In this document: positions 8,153 through 18,753 of the stretch, one piece after another
Numbering within the stretch: position 1 is the stretch's first letter
How the letters are laid out: each line of letters starts with the position of its first letter
Assembly (NCBI RefSeq): GCF_004745425.1
Contig: NZ_PGGK01000009.1
Span: 33,342 to 97,341, forward strand
Source: Methanolobus halotolerans
Lineage (GTDB): Archaea; Halobacteriota; Methanosarcinia; Methanosarcinales; Methanosarcinaceae
Direction: 5' to 3'
DNA length: 64,000 nt
Notes under the pieces: generated by a model
Seen by the model: the letters and a program-made list of their open reading frames with translations, nothing else
The model's database searches: none
What the model was told of the DNA's origin: nothing
Translations under genes and position numbers: made by a program

Positions 8153-9166
8153 ATGGCAAAAGGACATAGACCAAGACGAGGTTCACTCGCTTTCAGTCCG
8201 CGCAAAAGAGCAATAAGCCACATCCCAAGATTCAACTCATGGCCGGAGTCCGCAGGAGAACCAAAACTTCAGGACTTTGCAGGGTACAAGGTGGGCATGA
8301 CTCACGTGATATTGGTTGATGATGTGAAGAACAGTCTGACAGAAGGCATGGAGATCTCAGTACCTGTCACAGTTGTGGAAACACCTGCTATTCGTGTTGC
8401 TGCTATCCGTGCCTACAATAAAACCTCAGACGGTGAGAAGGCTGTTGCTGATGCGTGGAACTCCGAACTTGACGAAAGTCTTGGAAAGACCATCAAATTA
8501 CCAAAGGAATCCAACACTGATGCAGCTTTGGAGAAGATTGGTAGTCTGATCGAAGAAGGCAATGTTTCTGACATTAAGGTCATTACCTATACTTTACCAA
8601 AGAATCTTACAGGTGTTCCCAAGAAGAATGCAGATATAATGGAAACAGCTGTCAATGGTTCAAGTGTACAGGATAAGTTCGACTATGCGAAGTCAGTACT
8701 TGGAACCGAGATGAAGATCAGTGATGTATTCGGCAATGGTGCGTTCGTGGATGTGGCAGCCATTACCACCGGAAAAGGCACTCAGGGGCCTGTCAAGAGA
8801 TGGGGCATCAATCTGGCTAAAAACAAGCACTCCCGTCAGGGGAGTCTCAGGCAGGTCGGAACCCTCGGTCCTTTCCATCCGGCCCGCGTAAGCTGGAGAG
8901 TACCACAGATGGGTCAGATGGGTTACCACCAGAGGACAGAATACAACAAGCGCATTATGAAAGTCTCCACTGATGGTGAAGAGATCAACCCTGACGGTGG
9001 TTTCCTTAATTACGGACTTGTCAGAGGAGATTATGTCCTGCTCAAAGGTAGCATTCCCGGACCTTCCAAGAGGCTTGTAAGGCTAAGAGATCCTATGAGG
9101 TCAAAGGCGCCTGCAATGGCTGAACCGCAGCTTCTTCACGTGAGCACACAGTCCAAACAGGGGTGA
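8153..9166 (+). CDS. rpl3: Ribosomal protein L3 (uL3)
   Basis: Large-subunit protein that binds 23S rRNA near the peptidyl transferase centre and helps start 50S assembly. The 337 residues begin [20 protein letters not shown], the archaeal/eukaryal form, and contain the conserved [22 protein letters not shown] region and a basic loop at [14 protein letters not shown]. The start ATG at 8153 follows AGGAG with 7 bases between; an upstream in-frame ATG at 8108 lacks a ribosome site and would add 15 unrelated residues. It is the first gene of the superoperon. Confidence 0.98.
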   Translation: MAKGHRPRRGSLAFSPRKRAISHIPRFNSWPESAGEPKLQDFAGYKVGMTHVILVDDVKNSLTEGMEISVPVTVVETPAIRVAAIRAYNKTSDGEKAVADAWNSELDESLGKTIKLPKESNTDAALEKIGSLIEEGNVSDIKVITYTLPKNLTGVPKKNADIMETAVNGSSVQDKFDYAKSVLGTEMKISDVFGNGAFVDVAAITTGKGTQGPVKRWGINLAKNKHSRQGSLRQVGTLGPFHPARVSWRVPQMGQMGYHQRTEYNKRIMKVSTDGEEINPDGGFLNYGLVRGDYVLLKGSIPGPSKRLVRLRDPMRSKAPAMAEPQLLHVSTQSKQG

Positions 9167-9171
9167 AGTGA

Positions 9172-9933
9172 ATGGTCACAGTAAAGATAATAGATTTATC
9201 CGGTAACAGCAAGGGCGATCTGCAGTTGCCTGCAGTGTTCGATGAGGCATACAGGCCTGATCTTATCAAAAGAGCTGTTCTTGCAGCACAGGCAAACAGG
9301 CTTCAGCCCTATGGTCCCAGAATGTATGCAGGTATGGAAACCTCCGCACATTCATGGGGCTCAGGCAGAGGTGCAGCACAGATCCCGAGGATTTCAAACG
9401 GTAGCCGTGCAGCAAGAGTGCCTCAGGCTGTCGGTGGTAGAAGGGCACACCCTCCGAAGACCGAAACAGACAGAACCGAGAAAGTGAACAAAAAAGAAAG
9501 ACGCATGGCAATCCGTTCAGCCATTGCAACCACAGCAAATGCAGATGTGGTCAGGGCACGCGGTCACAAGTTCGATGCTCAGCTTCCTTTGATAGCTGAG
9601 AAGACGCTTGAAGACCTTGATAAGACAAAGGATATTATCAGTTTCCTGCAGGCTGCAGGTGTCTATGAAGATGTCCTTCGTGCAAAGGACGGCAAGCACA
9701 TCAGGGCCGGAAAAGGTAAGCTACGTGGAAGGAGATACAAGAATAAGAAGAGTATCCTGATCGTAGCGTCAAACGATACGGCACTTTTCAGATCAGCAAG
9801 GAATCTTGCAGGTGTGGATGTAGTATCGGTCGATTCCCTGAACACTGAGGTCCTTGCACCAGGAACCCACGCCGGCAGATTGACAGTGTGGACAGAATCT
9901 GCAATAGCTGATCTGGAGGGAATGTTCGAATGA
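9172..9933 (+). CDS. rpl4: Ribosomal protein L4 (uL4)
   Basis: Large-subunit protein whose extended loop lines the exit tunnel. The 253 residues show the archaeal family pattern: [21 protein letters not shown] near 29, the basic loop with [12 protein letters not shown] near 62, and a C-terminal domain with [24 protein letters not shown]. In bacteria L4 also represses its own operon; whether the long leader here serves such control is unknown. The start ATG follows the L3 stop by five bases with GGTGAAGTGA as ribosome site, and the end overlaps L23 by four bases. Confidence 0.98.
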   Translation: MVTVKIIDLSGNSKGDLQLPAVFDEAYRPDLIKRAVLAAQANRLQPYGPRMYAGMETSAHSWGSGRGAAQIPRISNGSRAARVPQAVGGRRAHPPKTETDRTEKVNKKERRMAIRSAIATTANADVVRARGHKFDAQLPLIAEKTLEDLDKTKDIISFLQAAGVYEDVLRAKDGKHIRAGKGKLRGRRYKNKKSILIVASNDTALFRSARNLAGVDVVSVDSLNTEVLAPGTHAGRLTVWTESAIADLEGMFE

Positions 9934-10178
9934 ACGTAATCAACTATCCATTCATTACTGAAAAAGCAATGATGCTTCTGGAAGACAACAAACTCCAGTT
10001 TATTGTCGATTCCCGCGCAAACAAGAATCAGATCAAAGCCGAGGTCATGAAAATGTATGGCTTCCCGGTTGCCTCTGTATGTACTATGAGCACAATGAAA
10101 GGCCTGAAAAAGGCCATAGTGACTTTCGAAGGCGTAGAAGCTGCCAACGAAATCGCTACACGGATTGGTCTGATGTGA
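9930..10178 (+). CDS. rpl23: Ribosomal protein L23 (uL23)
   Basis: Large-subunit protein at the tunnel exit, a docking site for SRP and other nascent-chain factors. The 82-residue protein is the usual short archaeal form, with [21 protein letters not shown] at the start and [17 protein letters not shown] in the middle. Its ATG overlaps the L4 stop, consistent with coupled translation. Confidence 0.98.
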   Translation: MNVINYPFITEKAMMLLEDNKLQFIVDSRANKNQIKAEVMKMYGFPVASVCTMSTMKGLKKAIVTFEGVEAANEIATRIGLM

Positions 10179-10189
10179 GGTGAATCGAT

Positions 10190-10903
10190 ATGGCAAAAAG
10201 AATCACATCACAGAACAGAGGTCGTGGATCTCCTACTTACAGAGCACCATCACACAAGTTTAAGGCCTCGATGAAACATCCTCGTGTAGACGAGAATGAT
10301 ACTATCTATGGTACAGTGCTCGAGGTCACACACGACCCGGCCCGTTCCGCGCCTGTAGTAAAAGTTTCATTTGATAATGGTGAGGAACGTCTGATCCTTG
10401 CACCAGAAGGTATTGCAGTGGGTGCCAAGATTGCTTGCGGAATCTCCGCAGAAGTAAAACCAGGAAACATCCTGTCACTGGCAGAGATCCCTGAAGGTAT
10501 CCCTATCTGTAATATAGAAAGCAAGCCAAACGATGGCGGACAGTTCGCACGTGCTTCCGGGGTATATGCAACAGTAGTATCCCATGAGCGTGGTAAGACT
10601 GTCATAGAGATGCCTTCAGGTGAGATGAAATGGCTGAATCCAAGATGCCGTGCAACGATTGGTATAATCGCAGGTGGCGGAAGGGTTGACAGGCCATTCC
10701 TCAAGGCAGGTAAGAAGTATCACAAGATGAAGACAAGAGCTGCAAAATATCCACGTGTAAGAGGAGTCGCCATGAACATAGTTGACCACCCCTTCGGTGG
10801 AGGTAACAGGCAGCATCCCGGAAAACCAACCACGGTCAGCAGAAATGCACCTCCGGGACGGAAGGTCGGCCAGATCGCATCACGCAGGACAGGAAAGCGT
10901 TAA
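10190..10903 (+). CDS. rpl2: Ribosomal protein L2 (uL2)
   Basis: Core large-subunit protein that bridges to the small subunit and supports the peptidyl transferase centre. It has 237 residues. The family motif [24 protein letters not shown] is near residue 186 and includes the conserved His-rich loop; the OB and SH3-like domains precede it. The start ATG follows GAGGTGA at a short spacing. Length and order match other euryarchaea. Confidence 0.98.
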   Translation: MAKRITSQNRGRGSPTYRAPSHKFKASMKHPRVDENDTIYGTVLEVTHDPARSAPVVKVSFDNGEERLILAPEGIAVGAKIACGISAEVKPGNILSLAEIPEGIPICNIESKPNDGGQFARASGVYATVVSHERGKTVIEMPSGEMKWLNPRCRATIGIIAGGGRVDRPFLKAGKKYHKMKTRAAKYPRVRGVAMNIVDHPFGGGNRQHPGKPTTVSRNAPPGRKVGQIASRRTGKR

Positions 10904-10919
10904 ACCGGAGGCTTAGAGC

Positions 10920-11333
10920 ATGGCAAGAAAAGCATCATCCAAATTACCAAAACGAAAAGGTGAATATACATTCCGTGGCAAAACGGTTGAAGAGCTCAAA
11001 TCCTTGAGCATAGAGGAATTCTCTGAACTTCTGCCTGCCCGTGAACGCCGTACTATTAAAAAAGGATTCACGGAAGGCAGAAAGCAGGTAATCCAGAACC
11101 TCAAGGACGGTAAGGATAACGTACGAACCCACTACAGGGACCTTATAATCTACCCTGACATGGTAGGCAAGAACATCGAAGTGTACAATGGTAAAACATT
11201 TGTGGCAGTAGAAATACAGCCGGAAATGATCGGACACAGGTTTGGAGAATTCGCACCAACCCGACCGAAGGTCAACCACGGAAGTGCAGGTGTCGGAGCA
11301 ACCCGTTCAAGCAAGTTCGTTCCGTTGAAGTAA
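10920..11333 (+). CDS. rps19: Ribosomal protein S19 (uS19)
   Basis: Small-subunit head protein near the A-site finger. The 137-residue archaeal form has an N-terminal extension before the core; recognisable are [15 protein letters not shown], the [22 protein letters not shown] segment and the C-terminal [17 protein letters not shown]. The start ATG has CCGGAGGC upstream. It is co-directional with L2 and L22 and separated by 16 and 11 bases. Confidence 0.98.
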   Translation: MARKASSKLPKRKGEYTFRGKTVEELKSLSIEEFSELLPARERRTIKKGFTEGRKQVIQNLKDGKDNVRTHYRDLIIYPDMVGKNIEVYNGKTFVAVEIQPEMIGHRFGEFAPTRPKVNHGSAGVGATRSSKFVPLK

Positions 11334-11344
11334 GGTGATAGTGT

Positions 11345-11800
11345 ATGGCGAGAATTGGATATACAGTAGAATTTGACCAGAAGACGTCTGCCAAAGCGAT
11401 GGGTGCGGAGCTTCACATATCACCTAAGAAATCCCGCGAAGTCGGAAACGCTATAAAAGGAATGCGTATCGAGGTCGCCCAAAGGTACCTTGAAGATGTT
11501 ATCGAAATGAAACAGGCAGTTCCTTTCAAGAGACACCATGAAGGTGCAGGACACAGGAAGGGTGCTATGGCAACAGGCAGATATCCTGTCAAGGTCGCAG
11601 AAGCTTATCTGAAGATCCTGGAAAACGCAAGGAGCAATGCTGAATACAAGGGACTCGAATCCAACCAGATGTATATAGTACATGTTGCTTCAAAGCGCGG
11701 TCGTGTCATCCATGGAATGAGACCAAGGGCTCGCGGTCGTGGAAGTCCCAAGAACACGGAGACTATAAACATCGAGATAATTTTGAACGAGGTGCGCTAA
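11345..11800 (+). CDS. rpl22: Ribosomal protein L22 (uL22)
   Basis: Large-subunit protein whose beta-hairpin reaches the exit tunnel constriction. It is 151 residues long, with [18 protein letters not shown] near 27, the archaeal insertion around [21 protein letters not shown], and the hairpin region [22 protein letters not shown] near the end. Its last base is the first base of the S3 ATG. Confidence 0.98.
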   Translation: MARIGYTVEFDQKTSAKAMGAELHISPKKSREVGNAIKGMRIEVAQRYLEDVIEMKQAVPFKRHHEGAGHRKGAMATGRYPVKVAEAYLKILENARSNAEYKGLESNQMYIVHVASKRGRVIHGMRPRARGRGSPKNTETINIEIILNEVR

Positions 11801-12747
11801 TGGCAATAGAGAGAAAATTTGTCCAGGAAGGTTATGTAAAAGCCTCAATGGATGAATATTTCGCAAAACAGCTTAGTAGGGCGGGTTACGGTGGCATGGA
11901 TATCAATCGTACTCCGATGGGTACGCAGATCACCATCTACTCCGAGAAACCAGGAATGGTTATCGGTAAGGCTGGTAAAGTTATTCGTAAACTTACCAGG
12001 GACATCGACAGGATGTATGACATCGATAACCCTCAGATAGATGCACAGGAGGTCCGAAAACCTGAACTCAATGCCCAGATGATGGCCTCACGCCTTGCTT
12101 CCTCTATCGAGAGGGGCTGGTACTTCAGAAAAGCAGGTCACAATACCATGAGGGCCATCATGAACTCAGGTGCACTGGGTTGTGAGATAGTCATGTCCGG
12201 GAAACTGACCGGTTCGAGATCAAGGGTCGAGAAACTCGTTAACGGCTATATCAAGCACGCAGGAAAACCTGTGGATGAAATCGTCGACGAGGGTTTTGCG
12301 ACAGCTGTAAGAAAACTCGGAACTGTTGGCTGCAAAGTAAGGATCATTCCTCCCGGTGCAGTGCTGCCTGACTCTTTCCACCTGAAGGAGATCGTTGAAG
12401 AGGATATTGCAGAAGCAGCTCCTGCAGAAGCAGCAGCTCCTGTCAGTGAAGAACCGGCTGCTGACCTCAAGAAGCTTGTTGAGACCGAACCTGAAGGCGA
12501 GGTTGCAGACGAAGAGGAAGCCGAAGAAGTTGTTGAGGAAACACTTTCAGAAGCTCCCGGGCCTGCAGTAGAGGCAGAATCCGAGTACGTAAGCGAGAAG
12601 ATCGTCGAGGAAACATCTGAAGAAGAGCCTGAAGAGCCAGAACCAATGGAAGATGAACGCAGACTTCTGGACGGTGTATGGCAGCACAAGCACGAAGGTT
12701 ACGATTACTGGCATCCTATCGCACGTGTTCATAAGGAGGAGAAGTAA
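11800..12747 (+). CDS. rps3: Ribosomal protein S3 (uS3) with long acidic tail
   Basis: Small-subunit protein at the mRNA entry channel. The first 200 residues are the normal archaeal S3: a KH domain with [20 protein letters not shown] near 50 and the C-terminal domain with GLSG-like [17 protein letters not shown]. From about residue 204 a 110-residue tail follows, rich in Glu, Ala and Val and ending in a non-acidic block, [19 protein letters not shown]. Most archaeal S3 proteins stop near 210-240. The start overlaps the L22 stop by one base, and the end overlaps L29 by one base. The tail is discussed as a finding. Confidence 0.97.
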   Translation: MAIERKFVQEGYVKASMDEYFAKQLSRAGYGGMDINRTPMGTQITIYSEKPGMVIGKAGKVIRKLTRDIDRMYDIDNPQIDAQEVRKPELNAQMMASRLASSIERGWYFRKAGHNTMRAIMNSGALGCEIVMSGKLTGSRSRVEKLVNGYIKHAGKPVDEIVDEGFATAVRKLGTVGCKVRIIPPGAVLPDSFHLKEIVEEDIAEAAPAEAAAPVSEEPAADLKKLVETEPEGEVADEEEAEEVVEETLSEAPGPAVEAESEYVSEKIVEETSEEEPEEPEPMEDERRLLDGVWQHKHEGYDYWHPIARVHKEEK

Positions 12748-12950
12748 TGGCAATTCTTCGGTTGAACGAGATGAGGGACATGTCCCCTGCGGAAAGGATG
12801 GATGAACTTGACAAGATGAGGGATGAACTCATTCGCGAACGTGCGCTTTCATCTGCAGGAGGAGCTCCTGACAACCCCGGAAGGATCGGGGAGTTGAAGC
12901 GAACAATTGCCAGGATCAAGACAATCCAGAAAGAAATGAAGGAGATCTGA
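12747..12950 (+). CDS. rpl29: Ribosomal protein L29 (uL29)
   Basis: Small coiled-coil protein beside the tunnel exit. The 67 residues form two helices, with [20 protein letters not shown] and the family core [19 protein letters not shown]. The start ATG overlaps the S3 stop by one base, behind AAGGAGGAGA. A normal gene in its normal place. Confidence 0.97.
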   Translation: MAILRLNEMRDMSPAERMDELDKMRDELIRERALSSAGGAPDNPGRIGELKRTIARIKTIQKEMKEI

Positions 12951-12951
12951 A

Positions 12952-13263
12952 GTGGAAATCACTCCTTCAAAATTAATATTCCACGAATTAATTGGATTAG
13001 CAGTTGAAGTTGTAGATGCTACTAACCCAACACTTAGCAGTATAAGCGGAAAAGTGGTTGACGAAACAAAGAACATGATAATTGTTCGAACAGAAACAGG
13101 TCAGGATAAAATGGTTCCAAAGATAGGCACGACCTTTATGTTTCGGATACCCGCCCGCCTGTCGGGCAATCATGCTGAGAAGCATGTGAAGATAGAAGGG
13201 AACCTTCTGCTCTCACAACCTGAGAACAGAACCAAGAATATTAGAAAAATACGCATGAGGTAA
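12952..13263 (+). CDS. rnp1: RNase P protein component 1 (Pop4/Rpp29)
   Basis: Protein subunit of archaeal RNase P, which trims the 5' leader of pre-tRNAs; it works with the Rpp21 homologue on the specificity domain of the RNA. The 103-residue protein has the Sm-like barrel with [29 protein letters not shown] and the C-terminal [18 protein letters not shown]. The start is GTG at 12952, just after the L29 stop and within reach of GGAGATCTGA. Its place between L29 and S17 is typical of archaea. Confidence 0.94.
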   Translation: MEITPSKLIFHELIGLAVEVVDATNPTLSSISGKVVDETKNMIIVRTETGQDKMVPKIGTTFMFRIPARLSGNHAEKHVKIEGNLLLSQPENRTKNIRKIRMR

Positions 13264-13268
13264 TAATC

Positions 13269-13598
13269 ATGGCAAGAGATATTGGATTGGATGTCCCGGC
13301 TCCGGATAAGGAGTGCAATGACGTTAATTGTCCATTCCATGGAGAACTGCCTGTTCGCGGACAGGTCCTTGTAGGGACCGTAGTTAGCGACGATATGGGC
13401 AAGACCGTGGTCATCCAGCGCAAGCATGAAATGCTTATCAAGAAATATCAGAGATATGAGAAGAGGCAGTCTAAGATCCATGCACACAATCCTTCCTGCA
13501 TAGGTGCAAAGGTAGGGGACGTTGTGACGATCGCAGAATGCAGACCGTTGAGCAAGACCAAATCATATGTGGTAATCAAGACGGAGGCTCAGGCATGA
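13269..13598 (+). CDS. rps17: Ribosomal protein S17 (uS17)
   Basis: Primary 16S rRNA-binding protein of the OB fold. The 109-residue archaeal form has an N-terminal extension containing the dyad [16 protein letters not shown], then the core [16 protein letters not shown] and [26 protein letters not shown]. The two Cys and the His in the extension could bind metal but this is not established. It overlaps L14 by four bases. Confidence 0.97.
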   Translation: MARDIGLDVPAPDKECNDVNCPFHGELPVRGQVLVGTVVSDDMGKTVVIQRKHEMLIKKYQRYEKRQSKIHAHNPSCIGAKVGDVVTIAECRPLSKTKSYVVIKTEAQA

Positions 13599-13993
13599 GG
13601 GGTATCAGATCAAACATCCCACGTGCTCTGAACAGTGGAGCACGCATAGATTGTGTGGACAATACTGGTGCCCGTGTAGTTGAGATTATATCTGTCAAAG
13701 GATACCGTGGTGTCAAGAACAGACATCCAAAGGGTGGTATTGGTGACATGTGCGTTGTGTCTGTAAAGAAAGGTACGCCTGAGATGCGTAAGCAGATCAT
13801 TCTGGCTGTTATAGTACGCCAGAAGCAGGAGTTCCGTCGCCCGGACGGCCTGAGGGTTTCCTTTGAGGACAATGCAGTTGTCATCGTTGACAAAGACGGT
13901 GTCCCAAAGGGAACTGACTTCAAAGGTCCGGTTGCAAGGGAAGCGGCCGAAAGGTATCCAAAGATCGGTACCACGGCATCCATAGTTGCATGA
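13595..13993 (+). CDS. rpl14: Ribosomal protein L14 (uL14)
   Basis: Large-subunit protein at the subunit interface, contacting the small subunit and the anti-association factor aIF6. The 132 residues start [18 protein letters not shown] and hold the core [23 protein letters not shown] place the start at ATG 13595 rather than an upstream in-frame ATG at 13538, because the upstream one would lie deep in S17 and add 19 unrelated residues, while the ATGA overlap with S17 is typical here. Confidence 0.97.
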   Translation: MRGIRSNIPRALNSGARIDCVDNTGARVVEIISVKGYRGVKNRHPKGGIGDMCVVSVKKGTPEMRKQIILAVIVRQKQEFRRPDGLRVSFEDNAVVIVDKDGVPKGTDFKGPVAREAAERYPKIGTTASIVA

Positions 13994-14003
13994 GGTGTGA
14001 ATA

Positions 14004-14357
14004 ATGGTATCAAATCAGCCAAGAAAGCAGAGGAAAGCAAGATATAATGCTCCTCTACATATAAGGCAGAAATATATGGGTGCTCCCCTTTCAAAGGAAC
14101 TGCGTGCTAAATACGGTTGCAGATCAGCAAGCGTCATCGTAGGCGATGTTGTAAAAGTAATGCGTGGAGACCACTCCGGGAGCACAGGCAAAGTCGAGGC
14201 AATTTCCCTGAAGCACGGAACTATCGTTGTTGAAGGTGTCAGTGTGTCAAAGGCAGACGGAACTGAAGTTGCAAGACCTGTATATCCTTCAAATGTGATG
14301 ATCACATCCCTTGAGATGAAGGATGAACGCAGGGAAGCAGTTATCAGCAGGAAGTAG
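14004..14357 (+). CDS. rpl24: Ribosomal protein L24 (uL24)
   Basis: Large-subunit assembly initiator near the tunnel exit. The 117 residues show the archaeal pattern [21 protein letters not shown] then the KOW motif [20 protein letters not shown]. It begins with ATG after GAGGTGTGA. Confidence 0.97.
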   Translation: MVSNQPRKQRKARYNAPLHIRQKYMGAPLSKELRAKYGCRSASVIVGDVVKVMRGDHSGSTGKVEAISLKHGTIVVEGVSVSKADGTEVARPVYPSNVMITSLEMKDERREAVISRK

Positions 14358-14365
14358 GTGATTCT

Positions 14366-15076
14366 GTGGGCAAACATCAAAAAAGAATATCTGTACCGAA
14401 TAGCTGGCAGGTATCAAAGAAATCTAATAAGTGGGTCACTTCTACCAGACCTGGTCCACATCATAAAGAGCAGAGTATCCCTCTTGCTGTAGTATTGAGG
14501 GACATGCTGGGTATAGTTGACAATCGTGCAGAAGCAAAGCGCGTACTCTCCGAGGGCAAAGTACTTGTCGACGGTGTAGTTAGAAAAGATCTCAGATTCC
14601 CTATAGGGTTACTGGACGTCGTATCAATTCCTGATGAGGATGTTTCTTATCGTGTCCTACTTGACCGTAAGGGAAGGCTTGAGCTTCATAAACTGGAAGA
14701 TTCCGATGTGAACAAGCTTTGCAGGATCAACGGCAAGACTGTTATTAAAAACGGGGTCATACAGCTTAACCTCAGTGACGGTTCAAACGTTGTGGGATCC
14801 AACGATTATAATACAAAGGACTCAATTATCCTTTCACTGCCTGACAAAAATGTGCTGAAACACATTAAATACGAAGTTGGCAACCTTGCAATGATCGTCG
14901 GTGGCAGACACACCGGTGAGATTGGTACGATCAAAGAGATCAACACTGTCCGCAGTTCCAGGAACAACACTGTTTCGATATCCGGTGATTATGACTTTGA
15001 GACTATCGAGGACTATGTGGTAGTGATCGGTGAGAACGAGCCAGAGATCAAACTCGGTGGTGAGGCAGTTGAGTAA
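14366..15076 (+). CDS. rps4e: Ribosomal protein S4e (eS4)
   Basis: Small-subunit protein found only in archaea and eukaryotes. The 236 residues hold an S4-like RNA-binding domain ([25 protein letters not shown] near 50), a central domain and a C-terminal KOW motif ([13 protein letters not shown] near 176). The start is GTG at 14366, supported by TAGGTGATT upstream and by the MGKHQKR beginning. The end overlaps L5 by eight bases if the L5 TTG start is right. Confidence 0.97.
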   Translation: MGKHQKRISVPNSWQVSKKSNKWVTSTRPGPHHKEQSIPLAVVLRDMLGIVDNRAEAKRVLSEGKVLVDGVVRKDLRFPIGLLDVVSIPDEDVSYRVLLDRKGRLELHKLEDSDVNKLCRINGKTVIKNGVIQLNLSDGSNVVGSNDYNTKDSIILSLPDKNVLKHIKYEVGNLAMIVGGRHTGEIGTIKEINTVRSSRNNTVSISGDYDFETIEDYVVVIGENEPEIKLGGEAVE

Positions 15077-15578
15077 TGTAATGAGAACACCTGTTGTAGA
15101 TAAGGTAGTAGTTCATATGGGTGTAGGAGAAAGCGGTCAGCATCTCGTGGATGCCGAAGGCATACTCGGCGCTATCACCGGGCAGAAGATCATCAGGACA
15201 TACTCCAAGAGAACTTTGCCTGCTTTTAGTATAAAAAAAGGTGAACCAATCGGATGTAAGGTTACTCTCAGAGGCGAGCGTGCTGAAAAGTTCCTGACCA
15301 CTGCACTTGGTATCATTGAGAGCAATCTTCGTACTTCACAGTTTGACAAGAACGGGAATGTGACCTTTGGTATAGAAGAACACACTGATTTCCCTGGTAT
15401 GAGATACGACCCGAATATCGGTATATTTGGCATGGATATTAACGTAGTCGTCAATCGTCCGGGTTACAGAATAAGTAAAAGAAGGATATCAAAAACCAGT
15501 ATCCCTGCATCACACAGGATAATAAAGGATGATACGATCAACTTCTTTAAAGACAAATATTCAGTGGAGGTTGTCTAA
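15069..15578 (+). CDS. rpl5: Ribosomal protein L5 (uL5)
   Basis: Central-protuberance protein that binds 5S rRNA and contacts P-site tRNA. It has 169 residues, with [18 protein letters not shown] at the start and a C-terminal GYRISKRR. Two starts are possible: TTG at 15069 (MSNVMRTP) or ATG at 15081 (MRTP). I prefer TTG because GGTGGTGA lies 5 bases before it, whereas the ATG would sit about 17 bases from that site. The TTG start makes an eight-base overlap with S4e. Confidence 0.95.
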   Translation: MSNVMRTPVVDKVVVHMGVGESGQHLVDAEGILGAITGQKIIRTYSKRTLPAFSIKKGEPIGCKVTLRGERAEKFLTTALGIIESNLRTSQFDKNGNVTFGIEEHTDFPGMRYDPNIGIFGMDINVVVNRPGYRISKRRISKTSIPASHRIIKDDTINFFKDKYSVEVV

Positions 15579-15730
15579 TGGTTCAGACCACAAAGAACTT
15601 CGGCCGGGGCGCACACGAATGCAAAAGATGTGGCAGAAAACAGGGACTCGTCAGGAAATATGATATTTACCTGTGCAGACACTGTTTCCGTGAGATTGCC
15701 CACGATATGGGATTCGAGAAATATACGTGA
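15578..15730 (+). CDS. rps14: Ribosomal protein S14, zinc form (uS14)
   Basis: A 50-residue small-subunit protein of the head domain. The four zinc ligands are Cys15, Cys18, Cys33 and Cys36 (CKRCGRKQG and [10 protein letters not shown]), and the core ends [10 protein letters not shown]. The ATG overlaps the L5 stop by one base and follows GTGGAGGTTG. The stop is followed by GAGGTGAGATAA, the ribosome site for S8. Confidence 0.96.
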   Translation: MVQTTKNFGRGAHECKRCGRKQGLVRKYDIYLCRHCFREIAHDMGFEKYT

Positions 15731-15740
15731 GGTGAGATAA

Positions 15741-16133
15741 ATGGTATTATTAGATCCGCTTGCTGATGCTCTATCCACTATAAAGAACGCTGAGGTTATA
15801 GGTAAGAACTCCTGTACGATTCAGCCTGCTTCAAAGCTCATCGGAACTGTCCTGAAGGTCATGCAGTCCCGTGGATATGTCGGCGAGTTTGAGTTTATAG
15901 AAGATGGTAAGGCAGGTATTTACAAAGTAGAACTAATTGGTAGGATCAACAAGTGTGGTGCTATCAAGCCGCGTTATTCAGTAGGTGCTGCAGATTTCGA
16001 AAGATGGGAGAAGCAGTATCTGCCTGCAAGGAATTTCGGTACAATTATATTGACCACATCTATGGGTGTAATATCACAGTACGAGGCTCGTGAGAATAAC
16101 GTAGGCGGACAGTTACTCGCTTATGTTTACTGA
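15741..16133 (+). CDS. rps8: Ribosomal protein S8 (uS8)
   Basis: Primary 16S rRNA-binding protein of the central domain. In 130 residues it has [18 protein letters not shown] at the start and the RNA-contacting C-terminal [19 protein letters not shown]. In bacteria S8 also represses the spc operon; no matching site is identified here. Ten bases separate it from S14. Confidence 0.97.
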   Translation: MVLLDPLADALSTIKNAEVIGKNSCTIQPASKLIGTVLKVMQSRGYVGEFEFIEDGKAGIYKVELIGRINKCGAIKPRYSVGAADFERWEKQYLPARNFGTIILTTSMGVISQYEARENNVGGQLLAYVY

Positions 16134-16148
16134 AGGAGAAGGGATATC

Positions 16149-16682
16149 ATGGCAAAAGAAATCAAAAAAGAAATCCCAATTCCCGATGGCGTCACTGTTA
16201 CGTTCACGGGGAGGATCCTTTCAGTGTCCGGGCCCAAAGGCAAGAATGAAAGAAAATTCTGGTATCCCGGTATTAATATCGAGATTACGGACTCTGAGAT
16301 CATCATCGATACTACAATTAACAAGAAGACTCAGAAAGCAATGGTAGGTACCTTTGCTTCACATGTCACAAATATGTTAAATGGTGTAACAGAAGGCTTC
16401 GAATACCGTATGAAAGTTGTCTATGCTCACTTCCCGATGCAGGTAAAAGTTGAGGGTAAGAAGCTCATAATTGGCAATTTCCTCGGTGAGAAGAAAGCCC
16501 GTTCTGCAAAGATCCTTGGTGAGGCATCTGTAAAGACAAGTTCAGATGAAGTGATTATCTCAGGCATCAACAAGGAAGATGTTGGTCAGACAGCAGCTAA
16601 TATCGAACAGGCAACAAAGATCAAAAGGTTTGACCCGCGTATATTCCAGGATGGAATTTACATAGTGGAGAAGACAGCGTAG
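16149..16682 (+). CDS. rpl6: Ribosomal protein L6 (uL6)
   Basis: Large-subunit protein with two similar RNA-binding domains, near the factor-binding site. The 177 residues include [21 protein letters not shown] in the first domain and the second-domain core [15 protein letters not shown] at the end. It begins with ATG at 16149 behind GAAGGAGAAGG. Confidence 0.97.
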   Translation: MAKEIKKEIPIPDGVTVTFTGRILSVSGPKGKNERKFWYPGINIEITDSEIIIDTTINKKTQKAMVGTFASHVTNMLNGVTEGFEYRMKVVYAHFPMQVKVEGKKLIIGNFLGEKKARSAKILGEASVKTSSDEVIISGINKEDVGQTAANIEQATKIKRFDPRIFQDGIYIVEKTA

Positions 16683-16691
16683 GTGATTTGA

Positions 16692-17081
16692 ATGGAAGGA
16701 AAAATCAAACGCCTCTTTAAGGCAAGAAAGGTCCAGAAGGGTAAAAAACCCGAATTCAAAAGGACAGACTCCCACAAGTACAAGCGCCTGGATTCAAACT
16801 GGAGACGCCCAAGGGGTCTTCGAGGCAAACAGCGCAGGCACTACAAGGCAAAAGGTGCTCTTGCACAGGTTGGCTACGGTAGTCCTAAGGTCGTTAAGGG
16901 TTTCCACCCATCCGGGTATTCCGAGGTATTTGTAAACACGATCAGCGACCTTGATAATGTCGACGCTTCCTCTGAAGCAATAAGGATTGCTGGAACGGTC
17001 GGTGCAAGGAAGAAAACGATTATTCAGGCAAAGGCTTCAGAACTTGGTATAAAGATCCTGAATCCGATGAGGAGTGAGTGA
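16692..17081 (+). CDS. rpl32e: Ribosomal protein L32e (eL32)
   Basis: Archaeal/eukaryal large-subunit protein. It has 129 residues, a basic core with [21 protein letters not shown] and the family pattern [19 protein letters not shown]. Some archaeal forms carry a long N-terminal domain; this one is the short form. It lies between L6 and L19e, the usual archaeal order. Confidence 0.97.
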   Translation: MEGKIKRLFKARKVQKGKKPEFKRTDSHKYKRLDSNWRRPRGLRGKQRRHYKAKGALAQVGYGSPKVVKGFHPSGYSEVFVNTISDLDNVDASSEAIRIAGTVGARKKTIIQAKASELGIKILNPMRSE

Positions 17082-17082
17082 G

Positions 17083-17544
17083 ATGACTCATCTGACCAAC
17101 CAGAAAAGGATTGCTTCGGAAGTTCTTGGCTGCGGTGTTCACAGGGTTTGGCTTAACCCGGAAGCTGCAGGTGATATTGCAGTTGCTATCACAAGGGCCG
17201 ACATACGTGAGCAGATCGAGCTTGGTAATATCAAGTCGGAATCTGTAAAGGGTGTCAGTCGTGGACGTGCAAGAATAAGAGATACCAAGCGCAAGTACGG
17301 ACACCGTAAAGGACACGGTAAGAGGAAAGGTAAGCAGGGTGCACGTAACCCAAGTAAAGAGCAATGGATGAAAAAGATCCGTGCTCTTAGAAACAGACTT
17401 AAAGAACTGCGCGCAGACGGTTCACTGGATAAATCTACCTATTGCAAGGTGTATCGTAAAGCAAAAGGTGGAGAATACCGCAGTGTCGCTCACTTGGAAG
17501 CACACCTGGAGTCCGAGAAACTCATGAAACAGGGTGAGGAATAA
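17083..17544 (+). CDS. rpl19e: Ribosomal protein L19e (eL19)
   Basis: Archaeal/eukaryal large-subunit protein contributing to inter-subunit bridges. The 153 residues start [19 protein letters not shown] and carry the strongly basic [15 protein letters not shown] near the middle. I chose ATG at 17083 because GAGGAGTGA is 5 bases upstream; a GTG at 17074 lies inside L32e without a ribosome site. Confidence 0.97.
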   Translation: MTHLTNQKRIASEVLGCGVHRVWLNPEAAGDIAVAITRADIREQIELGNIKSESVKGVSRGRARIRDTKRKYGHRKGHGKRKGKQGARNPSKEQWMKKIRALRNRLKELRADGSLDKSTYCKVYRKAKGGEYRSVAHLEAHLESEKLMKQGEE

Positions 17545-17588
17545 CACATGAATCATTTATATTATAATTTAATCAGGGGGAGCTGATA

Positions 17589-18110
17589 ATGGCAACAGGA
17601 CCCCGATATAAAGTTGCTTTCAGGAGACGAAGAGAAGGTCGCACTGATTACCACCTGAGACTCAGGTTACTTCTTTCAAAAGAAGATCGTGTGGTCGTGC
17701 GCAAGAGCTCGAGGCATATGCAGGTCCAGCTCATTGCCCCAAAGTCGGAAGGGGATATAACCCTTTTATCCGCTGTTTCGATGGAACTCAAGAAATACGG
17801 GTATGACGCATCTACTGGCAACACCCCGGCTGCGTACCTTACCGGCCTTCTTTTCGGTTACAGGGCACAGGATAAGGGATTCGAATATGGCGTTCTTGAC
17901 CTGGGACTCCATGCAGCATCTCCCGGATCACGTGTGTATGCAACCCTGAAAGGTATTGTTGACTCTGGATTTGAGATTCCTCACAATCCTTCAATACTGC
18001 CTTCAGAAGAACGGATAAGAGGAGAACACGTAGCAGAGTATATGGAAGGATCGAATCTGCCGGAACTGTTCGATGCAGTTAAGGAAAAAATCTCTGCTGA
18101 CTTCAATTAG
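17589..18110 (+). CDS. rpl18: Ribosomal protein L18 (uL18)
   Basis: Protein that binds 5S rRNA with L5 in the central protuberance. The 173 residues show [20 protein letters not shown] and [17 protein letters not shown], typical of the archaeal form. The gene follows a 44-base gap with an AT-rich TATATTATAATTTA that could be a weak internal promoter, and has AGGGGGAGCTG as ribosome site. Confidence 0.97.
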   Translation: MATGPRYKVAFRRRREGRTDYHLRLRLLLSKEDRVVVRKSSRHMQVQLIAPKSEGDITLLSAVSMELKKYGYDASTGNTPAAYLTGLLFGYRAQDKGFEYGVLDLGLHAASPGSRVYATLKGIVDSGFEIPHNPSILPSEERIRGEHVAEYMEGSNLPELFDAVKEKISADFN

Positions 18111-18118
18111 GTGATTAT

Positions 18119-18751
18119 ATGGCATATGAATATGAACAAGAATGGGTTCCATTGACAAGGCTTGGAAAACTCGTTCATGAAGGGCAGATCACTTCCATGA
18201 ATGAAGCTATCGATTCCGGACTTCCGGTCAGAGAACCCAAAATAATCGATATTCTGTTACCTGATCTCGAAGATGAAGTGCTCGATATCAACATGGTCCA
18301 GAGGATGACTGACTCCGGACGCCGTGTTAAATTCAGAGCAACTGTCATTGTAGGGAATGGTAATGGTTTTGTAGGCCTCGGGCAGGCAAAGGATGTCCAG
18401 GTTGGTCCTGCTATAAGGAAGGCAATTGATAATGCCAAGATCAATATAGTAAGGGTCAGGCGTGGATGCGGCTCATGGGAATGTGCATGTGGCCGTGAAC
18501 ACACCGTACCATCCGAAGTAAGAGGAAAAGCGGGTAGTGTCATTGTAGAACTCAAACCTGCTCCCCTCGGACTTGGACTTGCTGCAGGTGATACTGCAAG
18601 GAAGGTGCTTGAGAAGGCGGGAATCAAGGATGTATGGACCAGGACCGAAGGTACCACAAGGACCACGCTGAACTTCGCAAAGGCAACTTTCAACGCACTG
18701 CACAATACCGGTACCATTAAGCTACCCATGACTATGGAAGAGGAGGCTTGA
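18119..18751 (+). CDS. rps5: Ribosomal protein S5 (uS5)
   Basis: Small-subunit protein at the decoding side and mRNA entry. In 210 residues it has the double-stranded RNA-binding domain with [21 protein letters not shown] and the second domain with [20 protein letters not shown]. The [12 protein letters not shown] insertion, with three Cys and a His, is the archaeal form. Its stop overlaps the region before L30. Confidence 0.97.
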   Translation: MAYEYEQEWVPLTRLGKLVHEGQITSMNEAIDSGLPVREPKIIDILLPDLEDEVLDINMVQRMTDSGRRVKFRATVIVGNGNGFVGLGQAKDVQVGPAIRKAIDNAKINIVRVRRGCGSWECACGREHTVPSEVRGKAGSVIVELKPAPLGLGLAAGDTARKVLEKAGIKDVWTRTEGTTRTTLNFAKATFNALHNTGTIKLPMTMEEEA

Positions 18752-18753
18752 AA

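Noticed and set aside
12246..12689. Long antisense frame of 147 codons opposite the S3 tail
   Set aside because: The product is almost all Ser, the mirror of Glu-rich codons on the other strand; a shadow of rps3.
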